A stretch of DNA of 64,000 bases, taken from Terriglobia bacterium (GTDB lineage: Bacteria > Acidobacteriota > Terriglobia > Terriglobales > Acidobacteriaceae). The stretch is taken from contig JAIQFC010000016.1 in assembly GCA_020073465.1 (NCBI GenBank), positions 62,001-126,000 on the forward strand. The letters are read 5' to 3'. How positions within the stretch are numbered: the first letter of the stretch is position 1; each line of letters opens with the position of its first letter. A program made the position numbers and the translations under genes. Below are positions 29,702-39,294 of this stretch, piece by piece. The notes under the pieces are model-generated. The model made no database searches. It saw only the letters and a program-made list of their open reading frames with translations, and was not told the DNA's origin.

Positions 29702-30856
29702 ATGGGGAAAATCAAAATACTGGTTGGGCTGGGCTTGGTGCTCGCGCTCTTTCCGCTTCGTCACGGGAACGCGCAAAGCGATGGGATACAGATTCCCACG
29801 TCCGAGCGGATCATGAGTCGAGGGTGGTGGCCAACCAAGGGCTCCGCAGCCCGCGAGGAGTATGTGGGCTCAGCGGCATGCGCGCAATGCCACAAACACA
29901 AAGTTCAGACTCAGAAAACCACGCCGATGGCCAATACAGCAATGGCTCCATTGGATTCGACCTTCCTGACTTCTCGGCCGAAGATCGTTGGCCAGCTTGG
30001 ACCTTATCACTACGATCTCGTCCACAACGACAAGCAAGTTCAGTATTCCGTCAGCAATGGCAAGTCCTCGGCTTCCGGTTCCCTGATCTGGGTATTCGGA
30101 AGCGGCGAACACGGCCAGACCTATGTGTACGAGCAGGACGGAACCTTCTACGAGAGCCGCGTGAGCTACTACGCAAGTCCGCAGGCTCTGGATTTGACTA
30201 CCGGCCATTCCCCGGCCACACCCTCCAAGGTAGAAGCTGCATTGGGACGGCCCATGGACCCCGACGGCGCGCGTCTCTGCTTTGGCTGCCACACAACGGC
30301 CTCCACGACACACTACCGTTTTGATCCAGGCCAACTCATTCCCGGAGTGGCATGTGAGGGTTGCCATGGTCCGGGGAGTCGGCATGTTGCCGCGATGAAC
30401 CTCGACCCGGACGTCAGCGGTCCGAAAGACATCCTGAATCCTGCCAATCTTTCGCCTATAGATTCAGTGGAGTTTTGTGGAGTCTGCCACCGATCGCGAA
30501 TAGATGTTGTCTTGAACCGGGCAACGGGGCTTGAAGACGTGCGGTTTCAGGGTTACCGGCTGGAAACCAGCAAGTGCTTTGGAACCGGGGATGCACGGAT
30601 CACGTGTATCGCCTGCCATGATCCGCATGAGCGGTTGGTTCGCGACTCTGGGGCTTACGATAAGAATTGCCTGGCGTGTCACGCCGCGAAAGCGAGTGTC
30701 AAAGCACCAGCAGATCATTATGCTGTGGCGTGTCCAGTGAAAGAGAGAGATTGCGTCACGTGTCACATGCCCAAGGTGGAAGCTCCGAGCATGCATTCCA
30801 CATTCACAGATCACCGAATACGAATTGTGAAGGCCGGAGCTCCGTTTCCGGAGTGA
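29702..30856 (+). CDS. Multiheme c-type cytochrome (seven CXXCH motifs)
   Basis: CAQCH, CFGCH, CEGCH, CGVCH, CIACH, CLACH, CVTCH; N-terminal signal peptide. Confidence 0.88.
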   Translation: MGKIKILVGLGLVLALFPLRHGNAQSDGIQIPTSERIMSRGWWPTKGSAAREEYVGSAACAQCHKHKVQTQKTTPMANTAMAPLDSTFLTSRPKIVGQLGPYHYDLVHNDKQVQYSVSNGKSSASGSLIWVFGSGEHGQTYVYEQDGTFYESRVSYYASPQALDLTTGHSPATPSKVEAALGRPMDPDGARLCFGCHTTASTTHYRFDPGQLIPGVACEGCHGPGSRHVAAMNLDPDVSGPKDILNPANLSPIDSVEFCGVCHRSRIDVVLNRATGLEDVRFQGYRLETSKCFGTGDARITCIACHDPHERLVRDSGAYDKNCLACHAAKASVKAPADHYAVACPVKERDCVTCHMPKVEAPSMHSTFTDHRIRIVKAGAPFPE

Positions 30857-30879
30857 GAGCGCCGGATCTTGTCGAGCTT

Positions 30880-30952
30880 CAATGGACGGGACCGCGGACC
30901 GTTGACCTCCCCCCCCACAATTACCAATCTGCTGATCCCGCACGTACGTTAG
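30880..30952 (+). pseudogene. Remnant of the 3' end of the GH51-like gene
   Basis: ACAATTACCAATCTGCTGATCCCGCACGTACGTTAG (TITNLLIPHVR*) matches the 3' end of 27530-29332, ACAATCACCGATCTGCTGATCCCTCAGGCGCGGTAA (TITDLLIPQAR*). Confidence 0.7.
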
Positions 30953-30980
30953 AAGCTTTGTGGGAGAACCAGAGAGCAGG

Positions 30981-32060
30981 CTAGAGAGCCTGTGCCAGCG
31001 GCTGTGGCGACACGGTCTCCTGCACTTCCCGAAACAGGTGAACATTGCTCCGCAATACGAGAGCGGGCCCGATGTAGCTGCTGGCCGGAATCGGAGTGCG
31101 GTTCACGAAATGATCCAGCAGAATCCGCATGGCCACTTGGCCTTGAAGGTAAGGATTCTGGTATATCGACGCAAGAATTGTTCCCTGCTGCAAATGGGGT
31201 ACCATCTGCGGGAACAGGTCGGTCGTGATTAGGGTAACGATTCCTGCCAGACCGTATTTCTTCAGCGCGCGGCAGACCGGCAGGCAGTTGACCGTGCTCA
31301 CATAAATTCCGCGCAGGCCGGGCTTGCGTTCCAGCAGTTCACAGGTCTTGCGATAGCTTTCTTCCTCGGACTCGTGTGCCTCCAGAACTGCGACTACTTC
31401 ACCGCCGGCACAGTCCGAGGTGAAGCCAGAAGAAAATCCCGCAGTCTTGAGGCGATGCTCCTCGGTGCTGAGCATGCCTGTGACCACTGCGGCTTTTGAA
31501 GCTGGAGGAACAAACTTGGCCATCAATTCCGCGGCCAATCGTCCACTCAACTCAGGGTCGACGGCGACGATGCTGGAACGGCGGCTGTGGGGGGCGTCAG
31601 TGGTGGTACAAACAACACGAATGTTGTCTTCCTCGGCCTGGTCGATCAACGGACCAATGATTTCCGGGTTTCCCGGAGTCGTGATGATTCCTTTCACACC
31701 GCTATTGAGCAGCGCCGTCATTTGCTTTTTCTCGTCCACACCCAGGCTGGGGACCGGCTTCTGAACCAGTTCGACCCCGAGACCGCTGGCCCGGCCTGAT
31801 TCATCGAGAATCCCGGCCCTCATCTGGTCATAGTAGAGGCGGATTTCGCGAGGGATGCAGATGCCGATGCGCAGAGTGGCGCGACCCACAGACAGGGCGC
31901 GCGCCGCGGGATTGGGAGAATAAGCCAGCCGGTTGGCGATCCGCAGCACTTTCTTGCGGGTTGCCTCGCGGATGCCCGGACGTCCGTGCAAGGCGCGGTC
32001 GACGGTGCCGATAGAGACCTTCGCCAGTTCGGCGATGCGATAAATTCCGATGCGTTTCAT
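30981..32060 (-). CDS. LacI family transcriptional regulator
   Basis: N-terminal HTH YRIAELAKVSIGTVDRALHGRPGIREATRKKVLRIANRLAYSPN plus periplasmic-binding-like domain. Confidence 0.93.
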   Translation of the reverse strand: MKRIGIYRIAELAKVSIGTVDRALHGRPGIREATRKKVLRIANRLAYSPNPAARALSVGRATLRIGICIPREIRLYYDQMRAGILDESGRASGLGVELVQKPVPSLGVDEKKQMTALLNSGVKGIITTPGNPEIIGPLIDQAEEDNIRVVCTTTDAPHSRRSSIVAVDPELSGRLAAELMAKFVPPASKAAVVTGMLSTEEHRLKTAGFSSGFTSDCAGGEVVAVLEAHESEEESYRKTCELLERKPGLRGIYVSTVNCLPVCRALKKYGLAGIVTLITTDLFPQMVPHLQQGTILASIYQNPYLQGQVAMRILLDHFVNRTPIPASSYIGPALVLRSNVHLFREVQETVSPQPLAQAL

Positions 32061-32137
32061 TCGGTCCTGAGCGGGGGAGGAGCGTTCTTGTGCTGGGAGG
32101 ACGGCACCCGTAGCCTAGAGATCCATGATACTCCTAA

Positions 32138-32155
32138 CCGCACGTTAACGTACAC
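32138..32155. promoter_or_regulatory. Candidate LacI-type operator upstream of the LacI gene
   Basis: CGCACGTTAACGTACACA, palindromic core CGTTAACG; shares GTGTACGTTAACG (reverse complement) with the site upstream of the TonB receptor. Confidence 0.6.
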
Positions 32156-32306
32156 ATAAAGGATTTTATAGGGGTTTTCGCTGGGTGAAACCCCGGCCAA
32201 GCTTTTCATGGCCGACTCTGGTCGGTCGCCCTTGCCTCTTGGCGTAGTTTCTCTGTCAGCCAGGCATGGGAGCACTTGAAATGGGCCCGGACATGGTGGG
32301 AACGCC

Positions 32307-34394
32307 CTATTTTCCTTCCACGAAGACTTCCACACCGTAGGGCGGCAAGTTCACCGCGCTTCCTTCCTTCCCGGTGAGCAGGAGCTTCATGGGCCGCGGA
32401 AGGGTTACGTTCCGGTTTTCCTGGGTGAAGTTGATGAGGAGGAAGACCTGCTTTCCGTCGCCGCTGCGGCGGGAGACTTCCACGCCATCCGGAGTGGCGA
32501 TCGGAGCGCGCGTTACGGCACTGTTCTTGATCATCCATTCACCGGCTGTAGCCATGAGCTTGTCGTCAAGCACGGCGCCGATGTAGGTGATTCGGCCCTT
32601 GCCGTAGGTGCGGGTGATAGCGGCGGGCTTGCCGTCGAGCCAGCCGTTGGACGGGCCATATTTCATGAGCACTTCGGCGTTGGGAGCGAGGGTCTTCAAT
32701 TGCTCAGCCCACACCTTGACCTGTCCATCGCCCCACGCCCCTGACAGCGGGAAGTCCTTTTCCAACGCGTAGTACTGCTCGACGCGCCCGCCGAGAGCTT
32801 CGCCCAGGTATCCGGGCTGACGTTGCGGCAACAGGCCGTTGGAGTCGTCCTTCATGCCGGAGCGCGGGCCCAGCACCAGGAAGCCGCCGTTGCGCACGTA
32901 TTCGAGCAGGTGGTCGGCCAGATCTTTGGGGAGCACATTCAGATCGGGGGCGACTACCAGCTTGTAGTGATCCAGAGGAGCGTAGGGGCTGATCACATCC
33001 ACGGAGTCAGTCAGCTTGCGCAGGGAGGTGTAGTAGCTCTTCAGCAAGCCTACATCGTCGTATTTGTCGTTGTGCTTCTGAAACTGGATGGCCCAGCGGC
33101 TGTCATAGGAGTGCAGCAGAGCGACCTGGGACACAACGGTTGTGCCTCGGAAAAGGTCCTGCACCGAGGAGAACTCGCGCCCGATCTGCGCGATCTCATC
33201 GTAGAGCGGAACCGGCGTGCCATCCGGCCCGACGAGGGTGCCGTGGTACTCCTCCTGTCCGTTGAGTGCGCTTCGCCATTGCCAGTAGCTGACATCGTCG
33301 GCGCCGTGCGCGATCGCCTGCCAGGCCATGGCGCGGACCTCTCCCCGGTTCAGGAAATTGTTGACTCCGGCCCAGTTGACGGCGCCGGGCTGGGTCTCGA
33401 TGACCCAAAAGTTGCTGCGCTTGAAACCGCGGGTCAGATCGTGGGTCAGACCGTTGGAGAATGGATCGACGTGTCCGGTGCCGACGTAGTCATCCCAGGA
33501 GGCGAAGGTCAGGGGTTCCGAAATCTTGTAGTGATCGAATCCATCGAAGAAGCCCATGAAGTTGCCGGTGACGAACTGGCGCGGGTCGGCATGAGCGCGG
33601 ATGACGTCGATTTGATTCTTCTGGTAGTCGTTCCAGGTATCGGTGACGAAGCGTCTCCACTCCAGCACGAGGCCGGGATTATTGCTATCGCCGACGGGAA
33701 TCGGAATCTGATCCCAGCGATCGTAGGTCTGGCTCCAGTAGGTGCTTGTCCAAAGGGTATTCAGATTGTCGAGTGTCTTGTACTTGCTCTGCAGCCAGTC
33801 CTGAAATTGTTTGCGGGTGTAATCGTCGAACGACATGAGGGCGTAGCCGTATTCGTTGTCGATCTGCCAGCCCACGACGTTGGGATTGTGTCCAAAATGT
33901 ACGGCCATAGCCTCGGCGATCTTGCGGCAGTAGTCGCGATAGACAGGCGAATTGACGGAGCCGTGCGCGCGGTTGCCGTGGACGGCGCGGCGGCCGTTTT
34001 CATCGATGCGCAGAGTGTCGGGATGTTGTTGTGTAAGCCAGGCGGGAGGGCCGCCGGTGGGAGTTCCGACGACGGAGGCGATGCGGTGCTTGGCGGCCAG
34101 GTTGATGGCCCGGTCGAGCCAGTTGAAATCGTAGTGGCCCTCGGAGGGCTCCATGCTGCTCCAGGCAAATTCGGCGAGCCGAACGACCTTTATATTGGCT
34201 GCCTCCATCAGGCGCAGATCCTCTTCCCAACGGGACTCCGGCCACTGCTCGGGATACCAATCCGTGCCGACGAGGATGGCGTCGCGGCCGGGGAGTTGAG
34301 TGGGAATCGCCGTGGTATTCGGGGTTGTCTGGGCGAAGCCCGTCAGCAGGAAGGATAGAAATAGGACGAAGCGGAACCACCAAAGTTGCTTCAT
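32307..34394 (-). CDS. GH42 beta-galactosidase, secreted
   Basis: DWYPEQWPESRWEEDLRLMEAANIKVVRLAEFAWSSMEPSEGHYDFNWLD; VVGWQIDNEYG. Confidence 0.93.
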   Translation of the reverse strand: MKQLWWFRFVLFLSFLLTGFAQTTPNTTAIPTQLPGRDAILVGTDWYPEQWPESRWEEDLRLMEAANIKVVRLAEFAWSSMEPSEGHYDFNWLDRAINLAAKHRIASVVGTPTGGPPAWLTQQHPDTLRIDENGRRAVHGNRAHGSVNSPVYRDYCRKIAEAMAVHFGHNPNVVGWQIDNEYGYALMSFDDYTRKQFQDWLQSKYKTLDNLNTLWTSTYWSQTYDRWDQIPIPVGDSNNPGLVLEWRRFVTDTWNDYQKNQIDVIRAHADPRQFVTGNFMGFFDGFDHYKISEPLTFASWDDYVGTGHVDPFSNGLTHDLTRGFKRSNFWVIETQPGAVNWAGVNNFLNRGEVRAMAWQAIAHGADDVSYWQWRSALNGQEEYHGTLVGPDGTPVPLYDEIAQIGREFSSVQDLFRGTTVVSQVALLHSYDSRWAIQFQKHNDKYDDVGLLKSYYTSLRKLTDSVDVISPYAPLDHYKLVVAPDLNVLPKDLADHLLEYVRNGGFLVLGPRSGMKDDSNGLLPQRQPGYLGEALGGRVEQYYALEKDFPLSGAWGDGQVKVWAEQLKTLAPNAEVLMKYGPSNGWLDGKPAAITRTYGKGRITYIGAVLDDKLMATAGEWMIKNSAVTRAPIATPDGVEVSRRSGDGKQVFLLINFTQENRNVTLPRPMKLLLTGKEGSAVNLPPYGVEVFVEGK

Positions 34395-34462
34395 GAGCAG
34401 CCTCCTCGAATGGACAATGTAGGGAGCTCTGACCAGATCACGTTACAGTCTACGGTCGTGGT

Positions 34463-34567
34463 CTGTCATCCTGAGGTCCGCGGTTGGTGCAGGCCGAAGG
34501 ACCTATGCATTCCGCGGGGAGCTACATAGGTCCTTCCCCTTCGACTAGCTCAGGGTCAGGATGACAG
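34463..34567. repeat. 105-bp MITE-like inverted-repeat element
   Basis: Perfect 12-bp terminal inverted repeats CTGTCATCCTGA ... TCAGGATGACAG, with an internal imperfect hairpin. Confidence 0.75.
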
Positions 34568-34600
34568 CGCAAATCGTGGAGCGGAATTAACCAGCGTACC

Positions 34601-36958
34601 CTACGGCGTCACCGTAGTCTGTTTCCCTTCGTAGCGTACTACTTTGTCGGGCTTATCTTCCTGGTTCACTCCCACGCCGTGGTTTTCTTTCGTTAAGACC
34701 ACGCGGAAGGTGCGACTCTGCAGCATGCCGGGAAACTCACCCTTGCGGTCACCGATGGTCAGGGTTTGCTTCGCATCGTCCCAATGAAGGGGGATGGTTG
34801 CATACACGCCCTTTTCATAGTTGTAGTTGTCGTTCTCGTCCTCGTAGAGAACGAAGTTCCCGTCGGCTCCGCGATAGATGCGCAACTCCACCGGATCCGC
34901 AGGTTTCTGGGTCGACCATTCTACGTCCGGTCCCATAGGGACGATGGAGCCTGCCCGAACGTAAAGCGGCAGATGATCGATCGGTGCGGCCGCGTCGACC
35001 GTCTTTGATCCGTCTACGGTACTGCCATTCCAGAAGTCGTACCACTTCGCTTCCGGCAGATAGAGCCCGCGGCTTGTGGCTCCGGGTTCAGTGACGGGAT
35101 TCACCAGGAAGGCCGGGCCATACATGAACTGGTCGCCGATATCCGCCACGCGTGCGTCGGTGCGGAAATCCATAACCAGCGGCCGCATGGGAGTGTAGGC
35201 CTCGCTCGTCGTCTTCCACGCCAGGGAATAGGTGTAGGGCAGCAGCCGGTAACGCAGGCGGTCGAAGTTCACCAGAACCTTCTGCGCGTCGGGGCCGTAA
35301 GACCACAACTCATTCTCGTCGGGATTGCGGGTTCCGTGAACACGAAGGATCGGATTGAAGGTGCCCCACTGGAACCAGCGCACAAACAGCTCACGAAAGG
35401 CCGGATCGGCGGGGCTTCCAAAGACGAAGCCGCCGATGTCGGTGGTCCAGTAGGGAATGCCGGAAAGCGCGAAATTCAGGCCCGCAGGAATCTGCCGCCG
35501 GAAACTGAACCAGTCGGAGTTGATGTCGCCGGACCAGGCGGTGACTGAATTCCTCTGCGAGCCGGCGAAGGCGGAACGGGAGAGGATGTAGACGCGCTTC
35601 TTGTCGGAGGCGCTGCGCTGGCCTTCATACACCGCGCCGGTGTCGAGCAGCGGAAAGTCATTCACATAGCGGTCGCCACTTCCCGCGGCCAGCTTCTTTC
35701 CGAGAAGGATGTTCTCTTCCTGACCTTCGGTCTCAGGCTCGGTGGTATCCATCCACCAGGCGTCGAGGCCGATGCTGAACAGCGCCTTGTTGACCTGCTC
35801 CCAATAATATTTGCGGGCCTCGGGATTAGTGGCGTCGTACACGGCCATGGCGTCGGTGTGGTAGGGCGGCTTGGCGAACTTGAACTTGTCGACAAACCAG
35901 CCGCGCTTGTCCATGTAGTCGTAATTCGTGGAGCCGGGCTCGAAGAAGGGCCAGATCGAGATCATCAGGTGGAAGTTTTCGGCGTGGAGCTGGTCGACCA
36001 TCCCCTTGGGATCGGGATAGTTCTTGTTGAAGACGAACTCACCCTTGCGATTCCACCAGAACCAGTCCTGCACGATGTTGTCGGCGGGGATGTGCAACTC
36101 GCGGTACTTGCGGGCAACGCCGAGAATCTCGTCCTGCGTCTTGTAGCGGTTCTTGCACTGCCAGAATCCGTACGCCCACTTGCCGAACAGGGGCGCCTGG
36201 CCAGTCAGTTCGCGGTAGGCGGCGACGATCTTGTCCAGTTCCGGGCCGTAGAGGAAGTAGTAGTCGACGGCATCAGCCACTTCTGCGCTGATATAGAGAT
36301 AGTTGGCAAAGCGGTTGTTGAAGCGGCTGCGGGACTGGCTGTTCCAGTAGATTCCGTAACCCTTGTTCGACACCAGGAGAGGCACGGCAATGTTGGTGTT
36401 GTCCTGAGAGATGTCGACCGACTCGCCGCGATAATTCCAGACTCCGGACTGGTGCTGTCCGAGACCGTAGAGGCCTTCGTGAGACCCGTAAATGTTCACG
36501 AAGGACTCGGCGCGGTAGGTGTCCTCACCGTTCACATGTACGGGCGTGAGCTCTCGGGAGGCTTCCTGCACGAGCTGCTTGCCATCGAGTTCCCGGTAGG
36601 TGATGGCGCCATCGATCCGGGTAACGCTTACTTTGACCCGCGCGGTCGAGATGGTGATGTCGTCGTCGGTCTCTTCCATCGTCCACGCCGGAGTGGTCCA
36701 CGTGGTCTTGATGATGACGTAATTGGGATGCTCCTGAAACGACGAAGTCGGCGAGTACAGGACGTGAATGATTGAGTCCGAGCATACCTGCACCTTGAGG
36801 AAGCCTGTTTTCTGGGTGAACAGCACGCCGTCGGCCTGCTTCTGAACGGCGGTCACTGGGTTTCTGGGCATCCATTGCGCCTCGGACGACGGGGGGAAGG
36901 TCAGGCAGGCGGACAGCAGGATCAGAACTGGAAAGATGGCAGCATGAAATCTCTTCAT
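34601..36958 (-). CDS. GH31 family glycosidase (alpha-xylosidase-like), secreted
   Basis: KWAYGFWQCKNRYKTQDEILGVARKYRELHIPADNIVQDWFWW; DAWWMDTTEPE; RSAFAGSQRNSVTAWSGDINSDW. Confidence 0.93.
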   Translation of the reverse strand: MKRFHAAIFPVLILLSACLTFPPSSEAQWMPRNPVTAVQKQADGVLFTQKTGFLKVQVCSDSIIHVLYSPTSSFQEHPNYVIIKTTWTTPAWTMEETDDDITISTARVKVSVTRIDGAITYRELDGKQLVQEASRELTPVHVNGEDTYRAESFVNIYGSHEGLYGLGQHQSGVWNYRGESVDISQDNTNIAVPLLVSNKGYGIYWNSQSRSRFNNRFANYLYISAEVADAVDYYFLYGPELDKIVAAYRELTGQAPLFGKWAYGFWQCKNRYKTQDEILGVARKYRELHIPADNIVQDWFWWNRKGEFVFNKNYPDPKGMVDQLHAENFHLMISIWPFFEPGSTNYDYMDKRGWFVDKFKFAKPPYHTDAMAVYDATNPEARKYYWEQVNKALFSIGLDAWWMDTTEPETEGQEENILLGKKLAAGSGDRYVNDFPLLDTGAVYEGQRSASDKKRVYILSRSAFAGSQRNSVTAWSGDINSDWFSFRRQIPAGLNFALSGIPYWTTDIGGFVFGSPADPAFRELFVRWFQWGTFNPILRVHGTRNPDENELWSYGPDAQKVLVNFDRLRYRLLPYTYSLAWKTTSEAYTPMRPLVMDFRTDARVADIGDQFMYGPAFLVNPVTEPGATSRGLYLPEAKWYDFWNGSTVDGSKTVDAAAPIDHLPLYVRAGSIVPMGPDVEWSTQKPADPVELRIYRGADGNFVLYEDENDNYNYEKGVYATIPLHWDDAKQTLTIGDRKGEFPGMLQSRTFRVVLTKENHGVGVNQEDKPDKVVRYEGKQTTVTP

Positions 36959-37001
36959 AAATTCGCTCTAGGCCTCTGGCGAGGTATCCTACTCCGATGG
37001 A

Positions 37002-37013
37002 GTAAGCGTTTAC
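37002..37013. promoter_or_regulatory. Candidate LacI/CRE-like operator between divergent GH31 and GH3 genes
   Basis: GTAAGCGTTTAC, near-palindromic, resembling LacI-family operators. Confidence 0.45.
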
Positions 37014-37074
37014 AATAACGATTATCTAGAGGGCCTGGAAGCATCCCCTGTTTCTTGGAGAGGCGAGTGAGGTC

Positions 37075-39282
37075 ATGAGAGCAAGTCTTCGCGGTGCCGT
37101 GTTCGCGCTGATTCTTCCGATCGTCTCCAGTGCGTGGTCGAACCTATGGGCTCAGAAGTACGAGTATCCGTTTCAGGATCCGAACCTCCCGGCGGAGGTT
37201 CGCATCAACAACATCCTCTCGCTCATGACGGTGGAGGAGAAGATCAACGCGCTGAGCACGGATCCGAGCGTGCCGCGACTCGGCATCAAAGGCTCGTCGC
37301 ACATCGAAGGATTGCACGGCGCCGCCTTTGGCGGCCCGGGGGGATGGGAGGGGCGCGGCCTGAAGCCGGTACCCACGACGCAATTTCCGCAGTCGGTGGG
37401 ATTGGGAGAAACGTGGGATCCGGACTTGCTGCGGCAAGCGGCTGCCGTGGAAGGCTACGAAGCTCGCTACATATTCAACACCGACTTCGAGTATTCGATT
37501 GGGCGACGCGGCAATAAATACCGGCGGGCGGGAATTGTGGTCCGAGCCCCCAATACCGATCTGGCGCGTGATCCGCGCTGGGGCAGAAGCGAGGAATCGT
37601 TTGGGGAAGATCCCTTCCTCACGGGAACGATGGCGACCGCTTTTGCGAAAGGCTTGCAGGGGGACGATCCCAAGTACTGGCTCACGGCTTCGCTGATGAA
37701 ACATTTTCTGGCCAACAGCAATGAAGACGGCCGGGACGGTTCATCGTCGAATTTCGACGAACGGCTTCTGCGTGAGTACTATTCCATGCCGTTTCGCATG
37801 GGAGTGATCGAAGGCGGATCGCGCGCCTACATGGCTTCGTACAACGCGTACAACGGCATTCCGATGGCGGTTCATCCCATTCTCCGGAGCATGACGATGC
37901 ACGAATGGGGACTCGACGGCATCATCTGCACGGACGCGGGGGCGCTCACCAACACGGTGACACAGCACATGTATTACCCCGACATTGATCAGGCTTCCGC
38001 GGGCGCGATTCATGCCGGGATCAACCAGTTTCTCGACAATTTTAGAGCTGGTGTCACGGCTGCGCTCGACAAGAAGCTGCTGAATCTTTCAGAGATCGAC
38101 GAGAACCTGCGCGGAATCTACCGCGTGATGATCAGGCTTGGTTTGCTCGATCCGCCGGAGATGGTGCGCTATTCCGCCATCAAGGGAAGCGGGCCTGCCT
38201 GGGATAGCGAGGAGCACAAGGCGCTCGCGCGGCGGGTAACGCAGGAATCAATTGTCCTGTTGAAGAACGCGGATGGATTTCTCCCCCTCAACAAAGCGTC
38301 CCTGAAATCGGTTGCGGTCATCGGGCCCTATGCCGATCAAGTTGCGCTCGACTGGTACAGCGGCACTCCTCCGTACGTGGTTAGCCCGCTGGAGGGAATC
38401 AAGAACAAGCTTGGCAAGGACGTGCGCGTCAGTTTTGCCCACGACAGTGCCAACAACGAGGCGGTCAACATAGCCCGCGCTGCGGATGTGGCCATCGTGA
38501 TTGTGGGCAACCATCCGACCTGTAATGCGGGATGGGCGAAGTGTCCGCTGCCCAGCGACGGGAAGGAAGCGATCGACCGGCAGTCCATCACACTGGAGCA
38601 GGAAGAGATCGTGAAGCAGGTCTACGCCGTGAATTCGCGGACCGTAGTTGTGCTGATTTCCAGTTTTCCCTTCGCGATTCAGTGGACCCAGGAGCACATT
38701 CCGGCAATCCTGCACATGGCCCACAACAGCCAGGAGGAGGGCAATGCCTTGGCTGACGCGCTGTTTGGAGACTACAACCCCGGAGGGCGGCTGGTTGTGA
38801 CCTGGCCGCAATCTCTCGATCAGCTTCTGCCCATGATGGATTACGACATTCGTCATGGCCGGACCTACATGTACTTCAAGGGCAAGCCTCTCTATCCGTT
38901 TGGCTACGGGTTGAGTTACACGTCGTTTGAATACTCAAACCTGAAGGTCAGTTCTGAGCAGGTGGGATCGTCGGGAGAGGTGACGGTGAGTGTGGATGTT
39001 CGCAATTCAGGAAAGCGCGCGGGCGACGAGGTGGTCCAACTCTATGTGAAGCACATCGGGTCCACAGTCGAGAGGCCGTTGGAAGAGCTGAAAGGATTCA
39101 AGCGAGTCGCGCTCGGTCCGGGTGAGAAGCAGACCGTGCGACTGGTGGTGAGCGGCAGCGTGCTGTCTTATTGGGACGTAACGAAGGGGAGCTTCCAAGT
39201 TGAGCCGGATGAGGTGAACTTGACGGTGGGAAGTTCCTCGACGGATATTCGGCTGCAGAAAACGATCAGCGTGACACAGTAG
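37075..39282 (+). CDS. GH3 beta-glucosidase/beta-xylosidase with fibronectin type III-like domain, secreted
   Basis: SHIEGLHGAAFGGPG, LARDPRWGRSEESFGEDPFLTG, LDGIICTDAGAL; C-terminal RAGDEVVQLYVKH FnIII-like domain. Confidence 0.93.
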   Translation: MRASLRGAVFALILPIVSSAWSNLWAQKYEYPFQDPNLPAEVRINNILSLMTVEEKINALSTDPSVPRLGIKGSSHIEGLHGAAFGGPGGWEGRGLKPVPTTQFPQSVGLGETWDPDLLRQAAAVEGYEARYIFNTDFEYSIGRRGNKYRRAGIVVRAPNTDLARDPRWGRSEESFGEDPFLTGTMATAFAKGLQGDDPKYWLTASLMKHFLANSNEDGRDGSSSNFDERLLREYYSMPFRMGVIEGGSRAYMASYNAYNGIPMAVHPILRSMTMHEWGLDGIICTDAGALTNTVTQHMYYPDIDQASAGAIHAGINQFLDNFRAGVTAALDKKLLNLSEIDENLRGIYRVMIRLGLLDPPEMVRYSAIKGSGPAWDSEEHKALARRVTQESIVLLKNADGFLPLNKASLKSVAVIGPYADQVALDWYSGTPPYVVSPLEGIKNKLGKDVRVSFAHDSANNEAVNIARAADVAIVIVGNHPTCNAGWAKCPLPSDGKEAIDRQSITLEQEEIVKQVYAVNSRTVVVLISSFPFAIQWTQEHIPAILHMAHNSQEEGNALADALFGDYNPGGRLVVTWPQSLDQLLPMMDYDIRHGRTYMYFKGKPLYPFGYGLSYTSFEYSNLKVSSEQVGSSGEVTVSVDVRNSGKRAGDEVVQLYVKHIGSTVERPLEELKGFKRVALGPGEKQTVRLVVSGSVLSYWDVTKGSFQVEPDEVNLTVGSSSTDIRLQKTISVTQ

Positions 39283-39294
39283 CGAGTCGCCAGA

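Noticed and set aside
32823-34358. 511-aa plus-strand ORF opposite the GH42 gene
   Set aside because: Antisense shadow ORF of a well-supported GH42 gene in GC-rich DNA; no domain-like motifs.
35858-36775. 305-aa plus-strand ORF opposite GH31
   Set aside because: Antisense shadow ORF.
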